From: Cycas panzhihuaensis | Taxonomy: Eukaryota > Cycadophyta | Direction of reading: 5' to 3' | Length of the DNA: 64,000 nt | Assembly: GCA_023213395.1 (NCBI GenBank) | Contig: CM041465.1 | Location: 172,305,741-172,369,740, forward strand | Part shown: positions 33,522-44,460 of the stretch, one piece after another | Layout: each line of letters starts with the position of its first letter | Numbering within the stretch: position 1 is the first letter of the stretch | Notes under the pieces: generated by a model | The model's input: only the letters and a program-made list of their open reading frames with translations | Databases searched by the model: none | What the model was told of the DNA's origin: nothing | Made by a program: the position numbers and the translations under genes

Positions 33522-33665
33522 CTTTGATGATTTCATGAGAGCAGGAGTCAAAAGTGTTGAATACAGTGCACGATAAAAGCGGTCACTAACTGTTTGATTT
33601 TTTGACAAAAGCTGATATAGAAGCATCAATGCTTGAACCCCAATGTTAAAGCTCTTTGAATGAAC
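33522..33665 (-). CDS. NOC1/Mak21/CEBPZ-like protein, exon (48 codons)
   Basis: This exon encodes VHSKSFNIGVQALMLLYQLL and continues with VSDRFYRALYST and PALMKSSK. These are the strongly conserved blocks at the start of the CBF/Mak21 region of CEBPZ/Noc1 proteins (Arabidopsis SLOW WALKER2), nucleolar factors that escort pre-60S ribosome particles. The acceptor is TTTTTCTGCAG just above 33665 and the donor is AAG|GTATGG below 33522. It is 144 bp, in phase 0 at both ends, with no stop. The next coding exon (downstream on the minus strand) was not found in 1-33521. The family assignment is from memory of conserved motifs and could be confirmed by a protein search. Confidence 0.9.
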
Positions 33666-33750
33666 CTGCAGAAAAAGCACTTTTTGTTTACTACTTACCA
33701 ATCAAACAAATGACATATTATAAATGCCACAAATGATGCTCAAAATTTAC
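33666..33750 (-). other. 85-bp intron of the NOC1-like gene
   Basis: Minus strand begins GTAAATTTTGAGC and ends CTTTTTCTGCAG, a canonical short GT-AG intron in phase 0. Confidence 0.9.
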
Positions 33751-33834
33751 CAATCGGAATAGGACAGGGGTTTGCTCCCGTATGATATTATCTGCCTCAT
33801 CAGTTGAAACGTATGGAAATGCTCTATTAACACC
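33751..33834 (-). CDS. NOC1/Mak21/CEBPZ-like protein, exon (28 codons)
   Basis: The 84-bp exon encodes GVNRAFPYVSTDEADN, then REQTPVLFRL. The G-V-N-R-A-(F/Y)-P-Y motif is a hallmark of CEBPZ/Noc1 proteins just before the CBF/Mak21 region. The acceptor is CTGTTTTGCAG|GGT and the donor is TTG|GTAAAT; phase 0 at both ends. Its neighbours in protein order are the exon at 49414-49572 (ends ...SALLT) and the exon at 33522-33665 (starts VHSK), giving the continuous family pattern SALLT-GVNRAFPY. No stop or frameshift. Confidence 0.92.
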
Positions 33835-33840
33835 CTGCAA

Positions 33841-34946
33841 AACAGATTATCTGAATCATCAATAGCTTAAAATCAGTGCCTGTGCAGCTCTGTTACAATT
33901 TTGTTAGGAATTCTGGGCCCACTACAAGCAAAGCAACTAAGCAAGCTTCCCTTAAAAAAACAATTAAAAAAAACGAAGCCAACAAGGCCTGACTCTCAGG
34001 CATGGGTTTCCTCACATAATATCCAATTTCTCATAATAGAGCCATCATAAATGGAAGAACAGAGTCACGGTTATGCTTTCTAAGAACACCTGCGCATACA
34101 TTTTTCTCTGACACTAACAAGCTTGTATTAAGTTCCATTGATTATTTTCAATGTTTTTTGCACCATAAACAGAACCAAATTTTCACAGTGATAATGTTGC
34201 GCCCATACTTCACCATTGAAAAGAGAACTTCCATGATCTTCCTCATAAGATAATACTCTATACAGAATCTCATTGGTTGGATCACAAAAGTAACTTATTG
34301 TAAGGAGGAATGTGGGTTGCCATTAACACTCAAAACAGACCACCTTGACTATGCACACCCTTGCAGACACAAATACATGTCTAGGACATAAGATTCACGG
34401 ATCTAGTCCTAATTGCTATCACTTGAAAATAAATCTGGGTCTTACTATTTTAAAATGATCTCATCAGACTAACAGATCCCAGTCCACATGGATGCCTATC
34501 AAGTTCACAATATCCTTAATTCGGTATGCAATACCTCAAAATATGGTACACTGTAACTGCATAAGTATCAGTGTTTTCCCATCTAACCCCATGTTGCAAA
34601 TGCAAGCAAAATGACCATCAGCATTTCATCAGCTGTTTTGCATCTCTGTGGGCCATTTCCAGGTTGTCTAGTGAATTGCAATCATGCAATACTAGCATAA
34701 AAAGGAAACATTGTGCAAGGAACATCATCATTGCCGTGTTTGAGCCAATTTTTTTTTTTCGCTCACTATTGGGGCCTACTTTTGGTGACATATGGACAGG
34801 ATATGTTTTCCACTCTATTCACTATTAAACCTAAGTATGTTAAGAGGATTAATTATATGTGCTTCCAAACTGCTATCTACCATGTAACAGAATGGCTTTC
34901 TACGCTGCAAAGAGGACCTACCTCAAATGAGAAATCATCATTCCAT
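33841..34946. other. Intron sequence with no recognised element
   Basis: No domain, LTR pair or repeat was recognised. The short open frames at 34571-34961 have no family resemblance. Confidence 0.4.
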
Positions 34947-35181
34947 CTGCAAATATGTTGATCTTAATTGCTTTAAGAGTAATGTTTTATCTAGGCTTTA
35001 TAACACTTCCCTAATGTATTATGATGAGGATTATGTGTCATTCCCCCATTTTCTTATCATGTGACAAGTCGCGCACATGCATTAAGCCCTATCCAAGACT
35101 CATGTACACTGTATTGTATTTATTAACGGTTCTCCCTCATTATTGATATCAATCTATTGTGAGTTTCACATGGTATTAGAA
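34947..35181 (+). repeat. Possible copia LTR end and primer-binding site
   Basis: At 35170-35181 TGGTATTAGAAC resembles the initiator-Met type site with two changes, and it directly follows TTTCACA, a CA-type LTR end. The LTR may start TGTTGATC near 34948. There is no second copy or coding region to confirm it. Confidence 0.4.
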
Positions 35182-36189
35182 CAAGGTTAATTGCTCACTT
35201 GTATGCAGATATAGTGAAGGTTCTAAAAAGAGGAGTATGATAGTTTTTTAAAATAAGGAGACTGAATCTGATAGGGTTTCTATCTAAAGAAAATCGAAGG
35301 AGACTGACAACATGTTGACTATAAAATCTGCTCCCTACTGCAAATCTTCACTTGTCAAGGGTTTCCACTATAGTCTAGGGTGTGTGTAGGTGGTCAACAT
35401 ACATATTCTTTAGTTAATCATCCACATAAGTCCACGATTCACATACATTCCACATGCATTCCATAATAAGTACACATAATTGTTCACGTAAATCTTGTAT
35501 TTCATTAGACAATAGTCAAAATTACATCATCTAAGGTCCATTTGGTCTGACTGGTCAACCGTACCAGATCAAGGACCGTTGGAATTCACTAACTCGGCTC
35601 TCACATCCATTATGTCAACTGGATGTGCTTAAATACACTATGTGTCCCTGTTACGGAATAGTTGCATCTACAGTCGCAACCATTCGTTTCTCGGAATGGA
35701 TGCCTGTTCAGCCTTAACTCTTTTGTTAATCCTTGATTATTCATTTCTCTGTACGGCTGTCCACATGTCACCTTCATACCGCAACCATTCCTGTCTTCAT
35801 ATTGCGTTCTTTCTGTTCCTGGTCCGTTCATACATTCTTGCATCGTTCCTTTTTTCTCATGCATTCCTGTTGCACAATATTCGTTCTTGAGATGGAATGG
35901 GCTGTAATGTTGGCCTTATATTGTCCATTCCCTGTCCCGAATGCACCTCAGTTGATGGTTTTGTCACATTCACTGCTGGTTCTTCATTCGTTCCTATTCC
36001 CGAACATATAGCGTCAATTATGATTGCAACATTTATCCAGGGTCAACAAATTTTCAAAAATTCAAAAATTTTCTTTATGCTTTCTCCTCCTCCCCTTTTT
36101 GATATTAGGGCTACCCCTGCAATCCTATTGACTCAGTTGCTTTCAACATGTCTTTGTTGATTTGTTTAAGGGTTGCTATAATTGCATCT
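35182..36189. other. Unassigned, possible retroelement leader
   Basis: CAACCGTACCAG and GGACCGTTGG strings near 35556-35585 resemble the GTAC/CCGT strings of other leaders here. From 35640 to 36010 TTC/GAA-rich strings recur (CATTCGTTTC, CATTCCTG, GAATGG). No coding sequence was recognised. Confidence 0.3.
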
Positions 36190-37167
36190 TTTCCTTGATT
36201 TTTTCCTGTAATTCCGCTATTTGTCTTTTGTAACCTTCTTCTAATTCCCGTAGTGCCTGAACTATGTATGTACCCTTTTCACTTAGGGTTGGTTATGAAG
36301 AACCTTCCCCTGGTTCTGAAACTACTTGAGGGAGCTCTGTTTCCCACTTAAGTGGTAGCTCCTCCTCGGCTGGTTGTTCCCTAATTCTCTTTAAGCCTCT
36401 TTTTGTTGTTTGCTTTTGCCGATGTGGAAACAAAGTTCCCAGTTTGTGCTACACCCATTTGAAGATTTTGGCCATCTCTGCTTTGACCTGCCGACTTACC
36501 CCTGGATCTTGGGTACTACTCGACATGGTGTTGATCCATTTTTTTATCGTTGGCTCTCCTGGTTGAATGGGTAGTGAGGGAGGATGAGTATCTAGACATT
36601 AATGGAATAATAAAGCTTGCAATAGCAATGGTTGCCTAAAGGGATGACTTTGCAGCTCCCCTAACCGCTGCTCAATGCTATTAGCTAGAAATTTGCACCA
36701 ATTCATTCTGACGTCGTCTCGTAGTGCCAGCAATAAGGGTATTAACCCTCCCAGAATGCAAGTGTGCTTTTGCTTTGAGAGGAACTTGGAGACTAGGATC
36801 TTAACTACCCATTGCAACTTCCTATCTGTAATGTCGATGATTATGATACCTCCACAATAGACTTGAGTGTCTAGAGCACATAGTTCTCTTGCCCATGTCT
36901 CTCTGTCAACCCCTGATTTTCTTTTAACTGCAGGGGTTTCTCTCCCATTGGATAACCCTGTAACCTCCTGAATGGTTGTTGCATCCATTTTTATCTTTCC
37001 CTAGTTCCACTTCACGACTATAATGATTTCTTTCATTATTTCAGGGTTCCAGTACAAAGGAGGCATAATCACAAGATCTCTTCATCTGGCTTGCATGATC
37101 TTTACTTTGAAGTTCTCTGGCAATTCCTTGAATTATGTTTGTAACTTTGGCAGCTAGGTCTCCTGGA
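36190..37167 (-). pseudogene. Unrecognised ORF remnant interrupted by copia F
   Basis: One minus-strand frame runs from the copia F edge (37167) to about 36190 with only five stops (TAG near 37005, then at 36599, near 36450, near 36290, and at the end). It includes VVKWN..GKIKMDATTIQEV, DRETWARELCAL, RKLQWVVKILVSKFLSKQ, a hydrophobic GGLIPLLLAL, and near the end a charged coiled-coil-like stretch (ALRELEEGYKRQIAELQEKI). The frame is preserved over about 320 codons, so it was once a protein. It does not look like standard gag or pol; a gag-like or extra ORF of a large plant retroelement is possible. Its start lies beyond F and has been lost. Confidence 0.5.
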
Positions 37168-37745
37168 TGTTAGAATAGGCCAAATGGTCTCACAAGTCCA
37201 CGATCTAGAGACTAGACTCACTCTAGTTCTGAAAAGCATAAAACCATAACATGCATTAAGCATAAACAAGATAAAACACAAAGAGAGAAAGAGGAGCAAG
37301 ACAAAGATACCAAATGTGTGGTGTTGGAATTGGTCCAACCACCAAAGAATACTCAGCTTGATTAGCAAACCGATGAATAACAAAGTAGCTCCAACTCTTG
37401 ATGAGAAACAATGAAGAGAGGCCTCATTAAATAGAGGAAGATGAGAGGCCAAAGGTTGTTGCATGATTGACAAGTGTCAATCATGCAATGCATGCTTGCA
37501 TGAAGGACAAGTGTCCTTTAGGAGCTATTGTGAGCAAAAGTGCAAGGGGGTCATTTGACCCTCAAATGACAACGTTATGTCACTAGACATAAAGTGGGTG
37601 TGTACTTTATCACTTAAGTGATAAAGTCACCCCTAAAGTACAAAAGTGCACATAATACATTAAAGTGCACATAATTCATTAACATAAAGTACATAAAGCT
37701 TAACATGCAAACATAAGATAAACATAAGGTTTAACACCCCCCCTT
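37168..37745 (-). repeat. 3' LTR and polypurine tract of copia F
   Basis: LTR 37168-37736, from TGTTAGAATAGGCC to AAGGTTTAACA (569 bp), aligned throughout with 13472-14027. The tract CCCCCCCTT follows at 37737. A perfect 24-bp palindrome, ACTTTATCACTT and its complement, lies at 37604-37627. Confidence 0.9.
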
Positions 37746-37799
37746 ATTGTTTACAATGTTAAGTTCGACCCCTAGACCATCTCTAAATTTTACAAATTT

Positions 37800-39509
37800 C
37801 TATCTACCAAGTGGCTTGGTAAAGATGTCTGCTGTCTGCTGTTCTGTTGGTCGATACTGAAGGTTAATCTCACCACTGTATACATGCTCTCTGATGAAAT
37901 GGTGGTGAACTTCAATATGCTTGGTCTGTGCATGAAAGATGGGATTCTTAGTCAGTTTGAGCACACTTTGATTGTCGCAATGAATGTTGGTAGGCTAATC
38001 CTGCTCAAGTCCAAGTTCCCCAAGAATCTGTCGTAGCCAGATAGCCTCGCAAGTCTTGGCCGCGACTTTGTACTACTGCTTGATGGAGGACAAGGTAACA
38101 TTTGGTTGCTTTTGCAACTCCATGAAACAATCACGAACCAAGGGTAAAAGCAGAACCCAAGGTTGATCTCCTGCTATCCTGGCATCCTGCCCAATCAGAA
38201 TCGGAGAACCCTTCCAAAGTGAAGTTCTCATTATGTGCATACTCAAGGCCAAGCTGTAATGTACCTTTGAGGTACTTGAGTATGCATTTTGCTGCCTTCC
38301 AATGCTTTTGATCGGGTTGAGACATGAATCGAGAACACATCCCAACTGCAAATGAAATGTCCAGACGAGTGTTGGTGAGATAGATGAGACTACCAATCAA
38401 CTGCCGGTAAAGAGTGGGATCTGCAGGTTCAACTTCCTCATTAAGAGTAAGCTTGGTTCCGTTCTCCATTGGTGTAGGCCCTGTCTTGCAGTCATGCATC
38501 CTGAACCTCTACAAGATGTCCCAAGAATATTTTGCTTGGGAGATGAAGATATAGCCTGGCTGTTGCCATACCTCAAAGCCTAAAAAATAATGGAGAAGTC
38601 CAAGATCAGTCATCTCGAAACTTCTCTTCAAATCATCCTGGAGAATCTTTATGAGCTTAGTGTCATCACCAGTGATCACTAAGTCATCTACATACAAGAC
38701 AATAAAAGTGACATGGTTTTGTTCATGTTTGATGTACAAATTAGGATCTGAAGTAGATCGATAAAACCCATGTCTTAAGAAATAGTCATCGATTTTTAAA
38801 TACTATGCCCTAGGAGCTTGTTTCAAGCCATACAAAGCCTTTTTGAGGCGACACACTAGATGCTCCTTGCCTTGTACTTTGTAACCAGGAGGTTGCTCCA
38901 ACTATACCTCCTCTTGAAGATCACCATTAAGAAAGGCGCTCTTCACATCTATCTGATAAACCGGCCATTTACATTGTGCTGCTAAGGCCAAAATGAGTCT
39001 GATGGTGTTCATATTCGCCACTGGTGCAAAAGTTTCCTCATAATCAATGCCTTCCTTTTGTTTGAATCCCGTTGCCACAAGGCGTGCCTTCTGATGCTTA
39101 AGTGTACCATCAGAATGAAATTTGGTCTTATAGACCCATTTACAACTGATTGCCTATTTATGTGGAGGCAATTTGACCAAATCCCATGTGCCATTCTTGT
39201 GAATAGAATGGATCTCCTCATCCATGGCAGCCTTCCAATTGTCATTTTTTGAAGCCTCCTCAAAGGTGGAAGGCTCATCAACAGAAAGCACTTCAGCCAT
39301 AAGTGCAAAATTTGTTTGCTGCCTATATTTCGATGGACGTTTCCCTTCAATAATGTGACCGTCCTACACCGTTTGAGTATACCATTTAGGTAACTTTCGA
39401 AATGAAGTAGCTTGAACCTCAATGTCTTCTGGCCTAAGTGGTTGATCAACAGAAGATGATGTGCTAGGTTCAAGTGGAGCAGAAGATGATGAAGTGGACG
39501 GTCCAGCAA
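37800..39509 (-). pseudogene. Copia F reverse transcriptase and RNase H
   Basis: Fragments in three frames: IVLYVDDLVITGDDTKLIKI with an intact YVDD box (38509-38739), MHDCKTGPTPMENGTKLTL and YRQLIGSLIYLTNTRLDISF (38131-38499), and FSDSDWAGCQDSRRSTLG of RNase H. The N-terminal RT part lies in 38880-39300 with frame changes. Compared with E it is more decayed. Confidence 0.88.
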
Positions 39510-39540
39510 GTGCAGATGAAGTACATGGTGCTATTTGAGG

Positions 39541-40500
39541 AGTTTTTGTTATTGCTTGAGTTCCCCTAAAATATGCATACTTGGTTGATTAATCCACAAC
39601 CACAAAACTTGTATCATTTCCTTTTGAATTTGATAGCCCTATGATAAAGTCGATAGATATCTCCACCCATCTGTGCCTTGGAATAGGTAGAGGATGAAAA
39701 AGACTCAAAATTCTTATATTCTCTCCTCTATTTCTCTGGCAGTGATCACATTTTGCTACAAACTTCTGTATTTCTTTTTTCATTCCTTTCTAGAAAAAAT
39801 TTTCCTAATTTTGCGATAGGTTTTGTCTACTCCTATATGGCCTCTCATTGGTGTCGCATGGGCTTGCTCTAAAATCTTTGTTTTGACTGTTGCTGCTATG
39901 GGCACTAGCATCTTTCCTTTTCGTAGCATCAAATTTCCTTGGCAAGTGTACTTGGTATTAAATCCTTCCTTGATTTCTTGCAACGCTTTTTAAGAATGAG
40001 CACCCCCGTCATAACCTTGGATTAATTCATCCATCCATGCTGGGTTAACTAAGGTAATAGCTTTTAATGATGCTCTGTCCTCTTCCCGATCTTTCGCTAT
40101 GGATCTTGATAGCGCGTCTGCTATGACGTTCTTTTTTCCTTTCTTGTAAACTATCGAAAAGTCGTATGCTTCTAATTTACTCACCCACTTTTGCTCCTCA
40201 TTTGTTAAAGATGTTTGATTCAAGAAATATTTCAAACTGTCGTGGTCAGTTTGAATGATAAATTTATTTCCAAGCAAATGTTGTTGCCTCTACTGGATGG
40301 CATGCATAATGGCTAGCATTTCTTTGTCGTATATTGGCTTGAGGCACTCGTGGTTATTGCGCTTATGACTTTCATATGCTAGTGGTCGGTCTTCTTGTAA
40401 TAAGACTGCTCCCAACCCAAAGATGGAGGCATCACACTTAATAGTGAAGGGTTTTGAAAATTGTGGCAATGCAAGGACTGGGGCAATAATCATAGTTGTC
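39541..40500 (-). pseudogene. Gypsy H RNase H and integrase start
   Basis: RNase H: KPFTIKCDASIFGLGAVLLQ (first Asp), YDKEMLAIMHAIQ (Glu), FIIQTDHDSLKYFLNQ and KKNVIADALSR. Integrase: HATPMRGHIGVDKTYRKI and KFVAKCDHCQRNRG form the HHCC domain, and WVEISIDFIIGL carries the first core Asp. The remainder of the core is deleted at the F junction. Confidence 0.9.
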
Positions 40501-41254
40501 TTTAGTTGCTAGAATGGTGCTTTTGCTAATTGATCCTGTTTAAATGCCTCTTTTCTTGTCAGATCTGTTAGGGGCGCGACTATATGAGCGTACCCCTTGA
40601 TAAACTTGTGTACGAACCCGACGACTTCTAAGAATCTCCGAACTCCTATAACATTCCTGGGTGTGGGCTAGTTGATAATAGCCTCAATCTTCTTTGGGTC
40701 AGTTCGCACTTTGTTGGAAGATATTATATGCCCTAAATATTCTAACGTAGTTTGACCAAATGTACATTTTTTCTTGTTTGCGAATAATTGTTGGTTCCTT
40801 AATAGTTGGAGAATGATCTATATATGCTAGAGATGCTCTTGCCAAGAGCGGCTATAGATTAGGATATCATAAAAAAAACTAACATGAAGTTTCAAATATA
40901 TGGCCTGAGGATTTGGTTCATCATATTTTGAAACATGGTAGGAGCTTTCGTCAGCCTAAAAGGGATAACCCGAAACTCGAATAGCCCTTCATGTGTGCAA
41001 AATGCTGTCTTATGTATGTCTTCTGCTTTAATGTGAATCTGATAGTACTCGAAGCACAGATCAATTTTTGAGAAAATCTTTGCTCCATGAAGCTCATCCA
41101 AAAAATAATCGATACGAGGAATCATGTATCTATTCTTGATTGTTAATTTATTGAAAGCCTGATACTCTCCACATATCCGATATGATCCATCTTTCTTTTG
41201 CTCAATTATAATTGGAGATGTGAAAGGACTATTTCTTGGCACAATGATTCTCAT
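40501..41254 (-). pseudogene. Gypsy H reverse transcriptase
   Basis: The frame 40892-41254 carries [57 protein letters not shown] and [19 protein letters not shown]. The catalytic box, after a stop, reads VFFYDILIYS, so the first Asp of the usual VFFDDIL is lost. Thumb and connection sequence follow to 40501 with stops. Confidence 0.88.
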
Positions 41255-41400
41255 TGGAGAAGATCTTGTGTGATGTGATCAATCTCCTGTTTGTGATGAA
41301 ATGGGTGCCTATATGGTCTGATATTGACCGGGGCAGATTGAGCAACCAAATCAATCACATGCTCATATCTGCGGCTAGAAGGAAGTTTAGGTGGCAGGTC

Positions 41401-42613
41401 CTAAAAAACCTTACTATACTGGTCAATTAGTTCTTGTACTTCTGTGGGAACTTCTTTTGTTGCTATCTTATAACAGGAAATCATGAAAGAGTTGGGATTT
41501 TTTCGAGGTATCTTTTCCATACGTTGAGATGATACCAATTGTGCTGGAGGGATGTCTGGAGCCTGTAGCTTATACTTATATCCCTTTTGGTGAAAATGCA
41601 TAAACCACGCCCGATAATTGGTAATAATGTTTCCCAAGTTTTGTAGCCATTGTACTCCTAGAACCATGTTGACACCGTCGATAGGCATGGCAAATATGCA
41701 AGTTGTAGTTAAGTAATTCACAATGCGTAAGCTTGCTTGTTGGCAATAACCACCACAAGGCATGGTCCTACCGTTTGTTATTGCCATTTCGAATATATTA
41801 AGTGGCTTTACTGTGAGACCTAACTTTTTTGCAGTAGGGCAATTTATGACATTTTGTGTACTATTGCTATCCACCAAAATGGAAAGCTTTGCGTTTTTTA
41901 TTAACCCTAGGGAGCGCGTCTTCCTAGTGATGGCTTGAAGTGATATTTGAATGTTTTTGGTTTGTATTCAATAGCTCCTCTATCTGGGCTTTGTCATCTT
42001 GGATCGACGCTTCCTCTTCTATAATTTCTTCTTCAGGAGGGGTTCTTCTTCATTGTTCATCATAAACATCTTAGGAGGGCATTTATGTTCCCAGTTATAC
42101 TTTCCTCGACAGCGAAAACACGTTCCATTCTTGATGTTCTATGCCCTTGATATTTGTTTATCTTTTTTCTCCCCTATAGGAGCACCAACTTTAGTTCTAG
42201 ACTACATCTAATTTGGTACAAACTGCTGGCTGGGAGGTCTTTGAAACTTAGTTCGATGAACGAAGCATTGTCTTCCTTCTCTAAATTTTGCTTCCATGTT
42301 CTTGGCATGGCGAATGGCATCGGTAAGGAAGCTAACCTCCATGGTCTTTAGTCGATACTTGATATTTCCTCTAAGACTGACTGCGTATATTTCTACAAGT
42401 TGTGGTTCATTGATATGGGTATCCACCATACTGTGTAAGGCTTGGAACTACTCAGTATAAGATTGCACTGTACTGACCTGTTGTAATCTAGTAAGCTGGG
42501 CAAAATAATTCGTTTTCGTTGTATCTTCATATTGCTAGAATGGAGACTTCTTAAAACAAATTCAGTTGTAGTGGGTTGTCCCCTCGTAATTCCTTTGCCA
42601 GTAGTGAAAAAAT
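41401..42613 (-). pseudogene. Gypsy H protease and gag end
   Basis: Protease: ILVDSNSTQNVI, with DSGST changed to DSNST, then IFAMPIDGVNMVLGVQWLQ. Gag: QQVSTVQSYTE and FQALHSMVDT near 42420-42490, then VEIYAVSLRGNIKYRL and AIRHAKNMEAKF. The gag N-terminus is absent beyond 42613. Confidence 0.85.
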
Positions 42614-42961
42614 TGTTAGAAATAATGTACATTCCCATTTCATTTTATTTAAGTTCATTTTAGGGTCATTAGAATAATTCCTCACATGGAATATTCTATA
42701 TTCTAGAGAGAGAGAATATATTTGGTCAAAGTTCTAGAAGTCCAAGATACTCAAGACATTTATGAGGTGGTTTGAGCACACCAAATTTCATAGGAGCATT
42801 AGAGTTTGTTGAACCACCTCCTATGTTTAGACTTAGTGTAAAATTATAAATATGTATTGTATCATTCATATTTTCTTAATGAGAATTGGAGAGTTTAGTC
42901 TTGTTGACGTATCATCACCTCTTGCTTCATTTTGCATGTGATTAGTTTATTATCTCTGTCA
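42614..42961 (+). repeat. Lone LTR of the copia K family
   Basis: Begins TGTTAGAAATAATGTAC, like the K LTR at 53179, and matches it through ACCTCCTATGTTTA, TTAATGAGAATT and the ACCTCTTG region. It lacks K's microsatellite insert, which explains its shorter length. No 5-bp duplication was found at the edges, so either the edges are decayed or this is a recombination product. Confidence 0.75.
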
Positions 42962-43029
42962 TTTGTTCTTGAAATCTAAACACCGATACTGGAAACGTCC
43001 AAATTTCTCTTCAAGCCATCACAAGGGAG

Positions 43030-44460
43030 GTCCACACACCTCAAACACTTTGTTTCATAGGGTTAATCAAAAAATGCAAAAAATCTTGATTTTGGTGGAC
43101 AATGGGAGCACCCATAATTTCATAAACCAACCGATGACGGACAAACAAGGACTCTAGATTAAACCACTTAATGCCTTTCAAATGGCCATTGCAAATGGTA
43201 AGACCATGCCCTACGAAGGGTGTTGCCAACAGGTGGATTTACAAATAGTTTATTATACAATTACGACCTGTATGTTTGCCATGCCAATTGGGGGCGTCGA
43301 CATCGTTTTAGGAATTCAGTGGTTACAAACTCTGGGCAATGTAGTCACCAATTACAGAGCACATTTCATGTGTTTTCACCAGAAAGGTCGAAACTACAAA
43401 TTGTAGGCCCCGAATACTCCCCCAAGTCAACTTGTTTCTTCTAAACAAATGGAAAAATTATTGCGGAATAACCCCATTTCTTCATGCTTTCATATTATAA
43501 ATTAACCATTGAAGGAGTTCCAACAGAAGTCTAGACCATCATTCACCAGTACAGCCAACTTTTTGAAGAACTTCGTCAGGAATTACCACCAAGTTGAGGG
43601 TATGAGCACGCAATTGAGCTCGGTCCACAATCAACTCCTATAAACATTCGAACTTACCATCATCTGTTCCATTTTAAACGAGAAATTGAGTGAATCACAC
43701 TGGAGTTATTATAACAGGGATCCTATGTCCCAAGCATCAATCCATTTGCATCTCCTATTATATTTACTCAGAAAAAAGATGAGACTTATCGAATCTGTGT
43801 AGACTATTAGGCTCTAAATAACCTAACCATCAAAAACAGATATCCCATCCCCCAAATAGATGATTTATTAGATGAATTACATGGAGCTAAATATTTTTCA
43901 AAAATTGACTTACGATCCAGATACTACCAAATCCAAATCAAAGCAAAGGATGTTTACAAGATAGGATTTCAAACTCATGAAGGATTATTTGAGTTCCAGG
44001 TCATGCCATTTGGCTTAACCAATGCACCTGCAACTTTCTAGAGCACGATGAACGAGGTTCTTAAACCTTACCCACAAAAATTTGTTTTGGTCTTCTTTGA
44101 CAATATTTTGATTCAGGACAGGACTTGGCAAAAACACTTGGGACATATACGCATTATTCCCCAAATCCTACAAGATCAAAAGTTCTTCACCGACAAGAAC
44201 AAATGTACATTTGACAGAGATGGAGTATTTGGGTCGCATCATCACTCCAAAGGGAGTAAAGATTGATCCTAAAAAGATTCATGCCATCATCAACTAGCCA
44301 ACGCCCAAGAATGTAATAGGGGTCTATGGATTTCTAGGAGCAGCAAGGTTCATATAGAGGTTCATTAAAGGGTATGTGCATATAATCGCACCATTAATCG
44401 ATCTAATCAAGATAGATGATTTTATGTCGACCCAAAGGCAAAAGGAGCTATTCAAGAGTT
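43030..44460 (+). pseudogene. Gypsy L protease and reverse transcriptase
   Basis: Protease: ILVDNGSTHNFI (DSG to DNG), [78 protein letters not shown] and VLVFFDNILIQ, where the second catalytic Asp of FFDD is Asn. Several stops and a frame change near 44240. Confidence 0.88.

Larger units (their letters stand above)
37168..39540 (-). mobile_element. Truncated copia F (same family as E)
   Basis: It has a 3' LTR, a polypurine tract, RNase H and most of RT, all close to copia E in protein and DNA. It stops at about 39540, in the linker before RT, where gypsy H integrase begins. Gag, protease, integrase and the 5' LTR are missing, so no target duplication can be tested. Confidence 0.9.
39541..42613 (-). 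mobile_element. Gypsy H, truncated at its 3' end
   Basis: Minus strand order gag, protease, RT, RNase H, integrase. The integrase is cut at 39541 against copia F; the gag side ends at the lone LTR (42614). It belongs to the same family as L: the protease regions share PLN-F-MAI-NG-TMP and GVQWLQ-LGN. It has no LTR of its own in the window. Confidence 0.88.

Noticed and set aside
34571-34961. Overlapping plus ORFs in the large intron
   Set aside because: No domain, no splice context, no repeat homology.
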